A stretch of DNA of 6,228 bases from an uncultured Flavobacteriales bacterium (GTDB lineage: Bacteria > Bacteroidota > Bacteroidia > Flavobacteriales_E > Vicingaceae): contig CALALS010000006.1 in NCBI GenBank assembly GCA_937925525.1, positions 1 through 6,228 on the forward strand, read 5' to 3'. The notes under the pieces were generated by a model. It was given only the letters and a program-made list of their open reading frames with translations. It made no database searches and was not told where the DNA came from. Positions 1 through 6,040 of this stretch are shown piece after piece; the stretch's first letter is position 1, and the number at the start of each line of letters is the position of its first letter. The translations under genes and the position numbers were made by a program.

Positions 1-2073
1 ATCATCGCCCACAGAATTGGCAGGCCAAATACCAACTACTGCATTTGCCGTCAACCATTTTTCATTAATTATTTTTTCAAGTAATTTATTGGCATCATCA
101 AAGAGTTTTTTTGCTTCTACACCTACAACTTCATCATCAAATATTTTAGGGTATCTTCCATGAAGTTCCCATGTTTGAAAAAAAGGAGTCCAGTCAAAGT
201 ATTTTGCTATTTCCCCCAAAGGATATTCTCTAAACGTAGTAACTCCAAGTTTTTTTGGCTTAGAAATGTCTGACGTATTCCAATCAATTTGATATTTATT
301 TTTTCTGGCATCTGCCAGACTGAGCATTTCTTTTTGATGATTCTTGCTTTTATGCCATTCTCGCATTTTGGCATAGTCCTTTTTAATTTCTTCTATAAAC
401 CCAACTTTATGGTCTCCTAGCAAACTTCCAACAACAGGAACGGAGCGAGAGGCATCTAATACGTGAACTGCTTGCCCTTTTTTATAATGCTCTTCTATTT
501 TAACAGCCGTATGAATTTTTGAAGTAGTAGCTCCGCCTATCAGTAAAGGAATATCAAAATTATTTTTTTCCATTTCCTTAGCAACATTTACCATTTCATC
601 TAAGGATGGAGTTATTAATCCGCTTAGTCCAATAATATCTACATTTTCTTGTTTGGCAACTTCTAATATTTTTTCGCAAGGAACCATTACTCCCAAATCA
701 ATCACTTCATAGTTATTACAGCCTAAAACCACAGAAACTATGTTTTTTCCGATATCGTGCACGTCTCCTTTTACGGTTGCTAATAGCACTTTTCCTGCAC
801 TTTGTGAGTCTCCTACTTTCTTATCTTTTTCAATAAAAGGCAATAAATAGGCAACTGCCTTTTTCATTACTCTAGCGCTTTTAACAACTTGAGGAAGAAA
901 CATTTTTCCTGAACCAAATAAATCTCCGACCACATTCATCCCGTTCATTAAAGGCCCTTCTATTACATGAATTGGTTTTTCACATTGAAGCCTGGCTTCT
1001 TCTACATCCTCTTCTATATAGTCAACTATTCCTTTAACTAAAGCGTGTGTTAATTTTTCCTGAGTCGTTCCGTTTCTCCATGATAAATCCAGCTTACTTT
1101 CACGTTTTTCTCCAACAAACGATTCTGCAAATTCTAATAATCTTTCCGTAGCATCATCTCTCCTATCCAGCAAAACATCCTCAACGTGCTCTAATAAGTC
1201 TTTGGGAATATCATCATAAACCTCAAGCATAGCAGGGTTTACAATTCCCATATCCATTCCTTCATTTATGGCATGATATAAAAATGAAGAATGCATTGCT
1301 TCTCTTACAGCATTATTTCCTCTAAAAGAAAAAGAAACATTACTTACGCCTCCACTCACATGTGCTCCGGGTAAGTTTTCTCTAATCCATCTTGTTGCTT
1401 TAAAGAAGTCTATTGCATTTTGTCTGTGCTCTTCCATTCCGGTAGCTACAGGAAAAATATTGGGGTCAAATATGATGTCTTGGGGAGGAAAACCAACTTT
1501 ATCTACTAAAATTCGGTAGGATCTTTCACATATTTCTATTCTTCTTTCATAGCTATCTGCCTGACCTTTTTCATCAAATGCCATTACAATTACGGCAGCT
1601 CCATAGCGTAAAATTTGTGATGCTTGAAAAACAAATTGCTCTTCTCCTTCTTTTAAGCTTATTGAATTAACAACAGCTTTTCCCTGAACATTTTGTAATC
1701 CCGCTTCAATGATTTCCCATTTAGAAGAATCAATCATAATAGGAACTCTGGAAATATCAGGTTCTGCTGCCACTAATTTTAAAAACTTAACCATGGCTTC
1801 TTTCCCATCAATCAAGCCATCATCCATGTTAATGTCTATTATTTGTGCCCCATTTTCAACTTGATCTCTGGCTACTGAAAGTGCCTCATCAAAATTATTT
1901 TCTTTAATGAGTCTCAGAAATTTTTTAGACCCGGCTACGTTTGTTCGTTCGCCTACATTTATAAAGTTTACCTCAGGAGTAACTACCAGTGGTTCTAGAC
2001 CGCTTAATTTTAAATACGGAACATTATTCCATTTATACTGATATTTCCCTTTGTAATCCGGATGAATGCTCAT
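1..2073 (-). CDS. metH: Methionine synthase, folate/cobalamin/activation half (3' end outside window)
   Basis: This is the C-terminal half of B12-dependent methionine synthase, which moves the methyl group of methyltetrahydrofolate through cobalamin to homocysteine in the cytosol. I translated 691 residues with no stop before the window edge. About residues 33-300 are the pterin-binding barrel (INVGERTNVAGSKKF at 38-52, IIDINMDDGLIDG at 78-90, MIDSSKWE at 113-120). The cobalamin cap follows at about 335-420 (EGPLMNGMNVVGDLFGSGKM at 372-391). The B12 Rossmann domain carries DVHDIG at 437-442, in which His439 matches the cobalt-ligating His759 of E. coli MetH. From about 600 the reactivation domain begins, and GIWPANSVGDD at 681-691 is typical of it. 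Its S-adenosylmethionine-binding part lies beyond position 1. The homocysteine domain is absent here and is encoded by the separate gene upstream. The ATG at 2073 is preceded by AGGAAG at good spacing. A complete protein of about 890 residues is expected. Confidence 0.96.
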   Translation of the reverse strand, partial: MSIHPDYKGKYQYKWNNVPYLKLSGLEPLVVTPEVNFINVGERTNVAGSKKFLRLIKENNFDEALSVARDQVENGAQIIDINMDDGLIDGKEAMVKFLKLVAAEPDISRVPIMIDSSKWEIIEAGLQNVQGKAVVNSISLKEGEEQFVFQASQILRYGAAVIVMAFDEKGQADSYERRIEICERSYRILVDKVGFPPQDIIFDPNIFPVATGMEEHRQNAIDFFKATRWIRENLPGAHVSGGVSNVSFSFRGNNAVREAMHSSFLYHAINEGMDMGIVNPAMLEVYDDIPKDLLEHVEDVLLDRRDDATERLLEFAESFVGEKRESKLDLSWRNGTTQEKLTHALVKGIVDYIEEDVEEARLQCEKPIHVIEGPLMNGMNVVGDLFGSGKMFLPQVVKSARVMKKAVAYLLPFIEKDKKVGDSQSAGKVLLATVKGDVHDIGKNIVSVVLGCNNYEVIDLGVMVPCEKILEVAKQENVDIIGLSGLITPSLDEMVNVAKEMEKNNFDIPLLIGGATTSKIHTAVKIEEHYKKGQAVHVLDASRSVPVVGSLLGDHKVGFIEEIKKDYAKMREWHKSKNHQKEMLSLADARKNKYQIDWNTSDISKPKKLGVTTFREYPLGEIAKYFDWTPFFQTWELHGRYPKIFDDEVVGVEAKKLFDDANKLLEKIINEKWLTANAVVGIWPANSVGDD

Positions 2074-2080
2074 TTTAAAA

Positions 2081-2086
2081 CTTCCT
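2081..2086 (-). promoter_or_regulatory. Ribosome binding site of the metH C-terminal half
   Basis: On the minus strand AGGAAG stands seven bases before the ATG at 2073. It supports that start. It lies outside the inverted repeat arm that begins at 2088, so the neighbouring element leaves it intact. It would let this half be translated independently of the genes upstream. Confidence 0.6.
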
Positions 2087-2087
2087 T

Positions 2088-2126
2088 TTGAATATCGAAC
2101 AAGGATTGATGAATTTAGATTTAAGA
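2088..2126 (-). repeat. Inverted repeat arm, downstream end of the IVP-type element
   Basis: This 39-base arm is the partner of the arm at 2502-2529. On the plus strand it reads TTGAA, then TATC, then GAACAAGGATT, G, ATGA, then ATTTAGA, then TTTAAGA. Compared with the reverse complement of the other arm it has two extra blocks (TATC and ATTTAGA) and one substitution (G for A). The longest uninterrupted match is GAACAAGGATT (11 bases). Similarity continues weakly to about 2131. The stop codon of the four-helix-bundle gene (2121-2123) lies inside this arm. Confidence 0.8.
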
Positions 2127-2498
2127 CTTTTCATTTTTTAAATTTTTCTGAGCTGTGGAAACACTTTTTACAAAGATGGAAATTAATTCATCACTTTCAA
2201 TAATTGCACTTTCTACCCAACTATTGTTAGTACATAAATTGGTTTTATCTATTATTTTTAAACATACTTGCGTTTCTCTTAATTCTTTAAGAACAACTTT
2301 CATTTTATGTATAAAATCTCTTCTGGATTCACCTGCTTGTGCTTCACCATAGTTAAGCGAAACGGAAGTTCCTGAACGAACTAATTGACCTGAAAGATGT
2401 GATCCCGCTTTAGAAGCCTCCATATTATTAACAATCTGAATAATTTCAACAGAGAATTTTATTAATCTTTCTTCTAAATTAAATCTATCCAATTTCAA
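2121..2498 (-). CDS. Four-helix-bundle protein of the 23S rRNA intervening-sequence family
   Basis: This 125-residue protein matches the family signature I know: FNLEERL at 6-12, GQLVRSGTSVSLNYGEAQ at 37-54, ESRRDFIHKMK at 57-67 and LKELRETQ at 70-77, followed by a last helix at about 93-120. It should fold as an antiparallel four-helix bundle. Family members form oligomers, but their biochemical function is unknown. There is no signal peptide or membrane segment. The start is a TTG at 2498. There is no ATG in this frame nearby, and the reading frame upstream is closed by a TGA at the outer edge of the repeat arm, so at most about ten more residues could be added. Both the start and stop codons fall in or next to the inverted repeat arms. 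The gene interrupts the two metH halves and has no evident role in methionine synthesis. Confidence 0.9.
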   Translation of the reverse strand: MKLDRFNLEERLIKFSVEIIQIVNNMEASKAGSHLSGQLVRSGTSVSLNYGEAQAGESRRDFIHKMKVVLKELRETQVCLKIIDKTNLCTNNSWVESAIIESDELISIFVKSVSTAQKNLKNEKS

Positions 2499-2501
2499 AA
2501 A

Positions 2502-2529
2502 TCTTAAATCATTAATCCTTGTTCTTCAA
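2502..2529 (-). repeat. Inverted repeat arm, upstream end of the IVP-type element
   Basis: This 28-base arm reads TTGAAGAACAAGGATT, A, ATGA, TTTAAGA on the minus strand. All of it is found in the arm at 2088-2126, in the opposite orientation, with one substitution and two gaps. In an RNA transcribed from the minus strand the two arms could pair into an interrupted stem with the four-helix-bundle coding sequence as the loop. Its outer end is 10 bases after the stop codon of the homocysteine-binding metH half. Confidence 0.8.
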
Positions 2530-2539
2530 TAAGAAAGTA

Positions 2540-3520
2540 TTACTTATTATAATCTCCAACCAAATCTGCTATTACTTTTATGTGGGCAGGAGTTGTTCCA
2601 CAGCAGCCACCAACAATATTTACTAGACCTTCATCTAAAAACACTTTTATTTGTGCTGCCATTTGTTCAGGTGATTCATCATATTCACCCATTTCATTTG
2701 GTAATCCGGCATTTGGATGTGCACTTACAAAAAAGTCAGATTTTTCTCTCATCACTTTTAAATAAGGTCTCAATGCTGAAGCTCCTAAAGCACAATTTAA
2801 TCCAACACTAAGTGGCTTAGCATGTTCTACAGAAACCATAAATGCTTCTGTTGTTTGTCCTGATAATGTCCTTCCACTAGCATCTGTTATCGTTCCCGAA
2901 ATCATCACGGGTAGGCTTGTTCCTAACTCTTTTTGAATTTCTTCAATAGCAAAAAGAGCTGCTTTTGCATTTAGAGTATCTGTAATTGTTTCCACTAATA
3001 ATAAATCAGAACCTCCTTCAATTAAACCTTTTGCTTGTTTTTTAAAAGCAACTACTAATTCATTAAATGTGATATTTCTAAAACCAGGGTCATTTACATC
3101 CGGAGACATAGAGGCTAATTTAGTTGTAGGCCCCATTGAGCCGGCAACAAATCTTGGTTTATTCGGAGTTTTTTTAGTGAATTCATCAGCCACTTCTTTG
3201 GCTATTTTGGCACAAGCATAATTAATTTCATACACAGCATCCTCCAACTCATAGTCAGCTTGTGCTACTGATGTACTTCCAAAAGAATTAGTTTCGATAA
3301 TATCGGAGCCTGCTTCTAAATAAGCAGCATGAATTTCTTTGATGACATCCGGGCGAGTTATGGATAAAATATCGTTATTTCCTTTCAAAGAAAGGTGGTG
3401 ATTTTTAAATCGTTCTCCTCTAAAATCTTCTTCGGTAAGTTTATACCGCTGAATCATGGTTCCCATAGCTCCATCTAAAACCAAGATTCTGTTCTTTAAA
3501 ATTTCTCTAATATCACTCAT
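2540..3520 (-). CDS. metH: Methionine synthase, homocysteine-binding half
   Basis: This 326-residue protein is the homocysteine S-methyltransferase module of B12-dependent methionine synthase as a free-standing polypeptide. It starts with RILVLDGAMGTMIQ (11-24), followed by ETNSFGSTS (76-84) and GSMGPTTK (127-134). The three zinc-binding cysteines that activate the homocysteine thiol are visible: Cys243 in GLNCALG and Cys306-Cys307 in GGCCGTTP. The length equals the first domain of E. coli MetH, and the protein ends where that domain ends, so this is a clean domain split and not a truncation. It should work together with the folate/cobalamin half encoded at 1-2073. Stand-alone relatives such as MmuM use S-methylmethionine, but the close match to the MetH domain and the neighbouring second half argue against that. 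The start codon overlaps the stop of the upstream small gene (ATGAGTGA), which suggests coupled translation. Confidence 0.95.
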   Translation of the reverse strand: MSDIREILKNRILVLDGAMGTMIQRYKLTEEDFRGERFKNHHLSLKGNNDILSITRPDVIKEIHAAYLEAGSDIIETNSFGSTSVAQADYELEDAVYEINYACAKIAKEVADEFTKKTPNKPRFVAGSMGPTTKLASMSPDVNDPGFRNITFNELVVAFKKQAKGLIEGGSDLLLVETITDTLNAKAALFAIEEIQKELGTSLPVMISGTITDASGRTLSGQTTEAFMVSVEHAKPLSVGLNCALGASALRPYLKVMREKSDFFVSAHPNAGLPNEMGEYDESPEQMAAQIKVFLDEGLVNIVGGCCGTTPAHIKVIADLVGDYNK

Positions 3521-3746
3521 TTCCGGCTGCTTCCTTTTGCTGATTTTGTTTATAATGTCGATAGATTAAAAAGCCAACTACACCAAATGCTAAATAAGGG
3601 ATGAACATTAAATAAACAATTCCTTGATTAATTCCTGCTCCCACACCATCCTGGCTTTCTACCACAGCCTTACACATAGCACATTGTGAAAACGCACTTG
3701 TGAACGTTAAAAGAATTGAAGCGATTAAAACGATTGCTTTTTGCAT
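3513..3746 (-). CDS. Small Cys-x-x-Cys membrane protein, function unknown
   Basis: This is a 77-residue protein. Residues 1-20 look like a signal peptide (hydrophobic 4-18, ending AFS). Then comes QCAMCKA with Cys22 and Cys25, a short glycine-rich stretch, one membrane segment at about 43-63 (IVYLMFIPYLAFGVVGFLIY), and a charged, glutamine-rich tail (RHYKQNQQKEAAGNE). If the signal is cleaved, the cysteine pair would lie just outside the inner membrane. The residue before Cys22 is Gln, so this is not a normal lipobox. From memory, similar small proteins occur beside oxidase assembly genes in Bacteroidota, and the Cys pair could bind a metal or be a redox pair, but neither point is shown here. 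The ATG follows a good promoter, and the gene overlaps the following metH half by 8 bases. Confidence 0.8.
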   Translation of the reverse strand: MQKAIVLIASILLTFTSAFSQCAMCKAVVESQDGVGAGINQGIVYLMFIPYLAFGVVGFLIYRHYKQNQQKEAAGNE

Positions 3747-3750
3747 GGCG

Positions 3751-3781
3751 CAAAAATAAGAACCATTTTAACCATTAGCAA
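3751..3781 (-). promoter_or_regulatory. Bacteroidota-type promoter before the small membrane protein and metH
   Basis: On the minus strand TTG (3779-3781), 20 bases and TATTTTTG (3751-3758) fit the Bacteroidota primary sigma pattern of TTG, about 19-21 bases, TAnnTTTG. Only GCGCC separates the -7 element from the ATG at 3746, so the transcript would be leaderless or nearly so. It would separate transcription of the small gene and the metH genes from the oxidase assembly genes. No riboswitch could fit in such a short leader. Confidence 0.55.
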
Positions 3782-3802
3782 TAATATAATTTGATTAAAA
3801 GT

Positions 3803-4333
3803 TTAGGTGTAATAAGGAGCTATCATTAAATATACTATTACCCCAGTTACAGATACATAAAGCCACAGCGGAAGAGCTATTCGAGCTATTTTTTTGTGCT
3901 TATCAAACTTTTCACTTAAAGCTCTTACTACAGTTATTAAAACTAATGGAACGATAGCAGCTGCCAAAACAATGTGGGTTAATAGAAAAAAATAATAAAT
4001 CCCTTTTACCATTCCTTCTCCACCAAACTTAGTGGGTGCATTTGTGGAATGATATAAAACGTAGCATACCAAAAATAGTAATGAAAGTATTAATGCAGTA
4101 AACATCATTTTACGATGCAGCTCAATTTTTTTATTCTTGATGGCAATAAAACCCAACACTAAAAAAACTGCTGTCAATCCATTAATAATTGCATTTATTA
4201 AGGTTAGAAACTTAAACGAGTCTCCTACTCCTTCCGGCTTAGGTAAGTAGTAAAGGGCCATTACCGCCAGCGGCAAAGCTATTGAGCCAATCCAAATTAT
4301 TCGCTTTCCTTGTATTTCAGTTAGCTTTAGCAT
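3803..4333 (-). CDS. DUF420 membrane protein, probable oxidase assembly factor
   Basis: This 176-residue integral membrane protein has five predicted helices at about 12-29, 42-65, 75-95, 111-136 and 150-172. Conserved-looking histidines lie at helix ends: His73 in ELHRKMM, His95 in YHST, His120 in LLTHIVLA and His146 in DKHKKIAR. This is the DUF420 pattern (Bacillus YozB, Staphylococcus CtaM), a family linked to maturation of heme-copper oxidases. The exact reaction is not known, and handling of heme or copper is an inference from the histidines. The ATG overlaps the end of the SCO gene by 17 bases. The next Met is inside the first membrane helix, which supports the overlapping start. It closes the oxidase assembly block, and a promoter for the next gene follows it. 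Confidence 0.88.
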   Translation of the reverse strand: MLKLTEIQGKRIIWIGSIALPLAVMALYYLPKPEGVGDSFKFLTLINAIINGLTAVFLVLGFIAIKNKKIELHRKMMFTALILSLLFLVCYVLYHSTNAPTKFGGEGMVKGIYYFFLLTHIVLAAAIVPLVLITVVRALSEKFDKHKKIARIALPLWLYVSVTGVIVYLMIAPYYT

Positions 4334-4937
4334 CTTTTAGTAATTTAATATCAGATATAAGTTTTTTCACTTCTTCTTGATTTGTTCCGTCATAAACTCC
4401 TCTCACATGATTTTGTTCATCTACTAAAAAAAATAGCTCAGAGTGAAGAAAACCTCCCGGAGCAAACTCATCTTCTGAAGCAGAACTGAAATATCCTTTT
4501 TCTGCTAAACCATATATTTTTTCTTTTTCTCCGGTTATTAAGTGCCAATTATCGCTCACCTCAAGTTTATCTGCATACTTTTTTAGCTTGGCAATGGTGT
4601 CGGTTTTTGGGTCAACAGTAAACGAAAGAATATTTATTTCTCCTTTTGAAGCATAATCTTTATTCACCAATTTCATATTGTTCATCATTACCGGGCAAAT
4701 AGAAGGGCAAGAGGTAAAAAAGAAATTAGCAACGTGTATTTTTCCTTTTGTTGTTTGTAAAGACACTTTTTGATTTAAGTGATTTACAAATTCAAAGTCG
4801 GGTAAAGTATGATAGATGGTGTCTCCGGATTCGTTAACTAATTTTTCTCCGATATAAGGTAAAGATGGGGTTTTAGTCTTACAAGAAGCTAAAAAAATGA
4901 TTACACAAATACTAAGAATTTTCTTTAAGTGGCACAT
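4317..4937 (-). CDS. SCO1/SenC copper chaperone lipoprotein
   Basis: This 206-residue SCO family protein delivers copper to, or keeps reduced, the CuA site of cytochrome c oxidase subunit II outside the inner membrane. A lipoprotein signal ends in FLASC with Cys19 as the lipid site. The thioredoxin-like domain follows from about residue 44: FFFTSCPSICPVM contains the copper ligands Cys77 and Cys81, SFTVDPKTD is at 105-113, and the third ligand His165 is in GGFLHSELFFLVD. All three ligands are present, so it should be functional. The ATG lies 26 bases inside the preceding SCO-like gene. No closer start fits, because the signal peptide begins right after it. The overlap with both neighbours suggests one transcript and coupled translation. 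Placement directly after oxidase subunit genes supports the role. Confidence 0.95.
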   Translation of the reverse strand: MCHLKKILSICVIIFLASCKTKTPSLPYIGEKLVNESGDTIYHTLPDFEFVNHLNQKVSLQTTKGKIHVANFFFTSCPSICPVMMNNMKLVNKDYASKGEINILSFTVDPKTDTIAKLKKYADKLEVSDNWHLITGEKEKIYGLAEKGYFSSASEDEFAPGGFLHSELFFLVDEQNHVRGVYDGTNQEEVKKLISDIKLLKDAKAN

Positions 4938-5589
4938 ATTCCTCTTTGATTAATGCTGAAATTGCATCTAATAGTTTTTTAGATTGTTCTACGCTTGTTC
5001 CATCAAAAACTCCCCTCAGCTTTGCTTCTCTATCTATTAAGAAAACATAATTGGTAAATCCCTTTTCAGTTGATTGGCATGGTGGAAAACAGAGGTCTGT
5101 GCTCAATAAGTTTCTGGATTCTTCTTCTGTGAGAAATACAAAATACCAAAATGATTCTTTCCCAATTTTATCTATATAATCATAATACTGTTCATTAAAT
5201 GGTAAAGAATCTGTCACCCAATTTCCAATAATTGCAAAATGGTCATCAACAATGGTTTCATTTCCTTTGTTAGATTGGATTAAAGAGCGTTGAATTTTTT
5301 CGCGAATATGTGAAGTAATTTTCACTTCATTTTTATCCAGATAAGGATTGAAAAAGTAAAGTAACCGAACTTTTCCGTTGCTTTTATGAATTGATGCTGT
5401 TTGTTCTACAATAGTGTTAAAAGTATAATCGGCAATAGGGTGATAGACTGTATCGCCATCTACGACTTCTTTTTTTCCAAGGTAAGGAAGAGGCTTATAT
5501 ATGTGCTCTGCATTAAAAAGTATTAAGTAAATAATTGCCGGAAGCAATAAAATTATACCTAGAAATATTATTTTTTTTGAAGTTTTCAT
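4912..5589 (-). CDS. Degenerate SCO-like membrane-anchored protein without the usual copper ligands
   Basis: This 225-residue protein has one N-terminal membrane segment (about 6-25) and an extracytoplasmic domain. It resembles the SCO protein encoded next to it: PLPYLGKKEVVDGDTVYHPI (33-52) parallels SLPYIGEKLVNESGDTIYHT, and VFLIDREAKLRGVFDGT (182-198) parallels FFLVDEQNHVRGVYDGT. The copper site is missing: the CPSIC motif corresponds to YLDKN (83-87) and the ligand His to Phe178. A different CxxxC, CFPPC at 167-171, lies shortly before the former His position. It may be a partner, regulator or redox protein for oxidase assembly, but the function is unknown. I chose the ATG at 5589 because it begins a normal signal-anchor. 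The open frame reaches back to 5736 through a terminator and into the subunit IV gene, which is not credible as protein. Confidence 0.82.
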   Translation of the reverse strand: MKTSKKIIFLGIILLLPAIIYLILFNAEHIYKPLPYLGKKEVVDGDTVYHPIADYTFNTIVEQTASIHKSNGKVRLLYFFNPYLDKNEVKITSHIREKIQRSLIQSNKGNETIVDDHFAIIGNWVTDSLPFNEQYYDYIDKIGKESFWYFVFLTEEESRNLLSTDLCFPPCQSTEKGFTNYVFLIDREAKLRGVFDGTSVEQSKKLLDAISALIKEEYVPLKENS

Positions 5590-5593
5590 ATAT

Positions 5594-5620
5594 AAAAAAA
5601 GCCCTGAAATTTCAGGGCTT
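5594..5620 (-). terminator. Intrinsic terminator after oxidase subunit IV
   Basis: The 22-base perfect palindrome AAGCCCTGAAATTTCAGGGCTT (5599-5620) gives a GC-rich stem, in practice GCCCTGA, loop AATT, TCAGGGC. On the minus strand it is followed by seven T (5594-5600), and the other strand lacks a comparable T run, so it acts on leftward transcription. It ends the structural oxidase genes. The T run stops four bases before the ATG of the SCO-like gene at 5589, so that gene has either read-through expression or a promoter overlapping the hairpin. I found no convincing promoter there. Confidence 0.9.
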
Positions 5621-5638
5621 AAATTTACTATAATTCTT

Positions 5639-6022
5639 TTAAGAATTCCACCATAAGAAATCAAAATCTCTAATGGCATAAGCCTCATTAAGACATATAA
5701 ATGTAAGATAGAGTACAAATATGATATAAGGCGCAAGAATAGTCCATTTTAAGTTTCTTCTTTCATGGCCCAAGTGCATATACTCCCAAACTATAAAAAA
5801 AGCTTTAAATAAAGTAAGGATAATAAATGTTGTTTTAATAATTCCCCAAATATTCTCAGGGTTAGCACTAAGGTTTTTCCATATCAACCCTAAACCTACC
5901 TCAACAGTTGTAATTGCTAATAATACCCAAAAGTAAAACCAGATTTTTTTTCGCATTTTTTTGCCGTCCTCTTCACTGTGATGAACTGCAAATTCGTAAG
6001 TTGATTCTGAATGATCTGACAT
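5639..6022 (-). CDS. Cytochrome c oxidase subunit IV family protein
   Basis: This 127-residue protein is the small subunit IV of a heme-copper oxidase (CyoD/CtaF/COX4_pro type). It stabilises the complex in the inner membrane and carries no metal. It has a His- and acid-rich cytoplasmic N-terminus (MSDHSESTYEFAVHHSEEDG), then three membrane helices at about 27-48, 61-83 and 93-115. The middle helix contains the family pattern TLFKAFFIVWEYMHLGHE (70-87), and the third LAPYIIFVLYLTF. The gene starts 18 bases after the subunit III stop, in the usual subunit III-IV order. There is no Shine-Dalgarno sequence before the ATG, only AT-rich sequence, which is normal for Bacteroidota. An intrinsic terminator follows within 20 bases of the stop. 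Confidence 0.93.
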   Translation of the reverse strand: MSDHSESTYEFAVHHSEEDGKKMRKKIWFYFWVLLAITTVEVGLGLIWKNLSANPENIWGIIKTTFIILTLFKAFFIVWEYMHLGHERRNLKWTILAPYIIFVLYLTFICLNEAYAIRDFDFLWWNS

Positions 6023-6040
6023 ATTTAAAAGTTTTATTTT

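Larger units (their letters stand above)
2088..2529 (-). mobile_element. Putative IVP-type insertion between the two metH halves
   Basis: This unit of about 440 bp consists of terminal inverted repeats (2088-2126 and 2502-2529) enclosing one four-helix-bundle gene that fills nearly all of the interior. The family is known from intervening sequences inside bacterial 23S rRNA genes, which are bounded by complementary ends that form a stem cut by RNase III. Here the same architecture sits between two protein genes. Without the unit, the two metH halves would be about 45 bases apart or less, a normal operon spacing. There is no transposase, and I see no clear target-site duplication, so mobility is inferred from the architecture and not shown. 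The alternative is a stably inherited gene with a structured RNA around it. Confidence 0.55.

Noticed and set aside
2155..2352. Plus-strand open frame of 65 codons
   Set aside because: It lies wholly opposite the four-helix-bundle gene, whose protein matches a known family. The plus-strand product looks like nothing recognisable.
2074..2539. metH as a single gene broken by frameshift or insertion
   Set aside because: Each half has its own start, the first has its own stop at the domain boundary, and the split form is known in Flavobacteriia. The insertion lies between two genes, not inside one.
2580..2811. Two plus-strand open frames of 61 and 72 codons
   Set aside because: Both are opposite the conserved zinc-binding end of the metH homocysteine domain and are shadows of it.
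3761..3776. Tandem AACCATT repeat in the gap before the small membrane protein
   Set aside because: Two seven-base copies in AT-rich sequence are too short to distinguish from chance.
3747..3802. S-adenosylmethionine or cobalamin riboswitch before metH
   Set aside because: The gap is only 56 bases, and the likely promoter leaves almost no leader, so no such structure fits.
5590..5736. 49-residue N-terminal extension of the SCO-like protein
   Set aside because: It would translate through the terminator hairpin and the subunit IV gene. Met50 of the long frame begins a typical membrane anchor.
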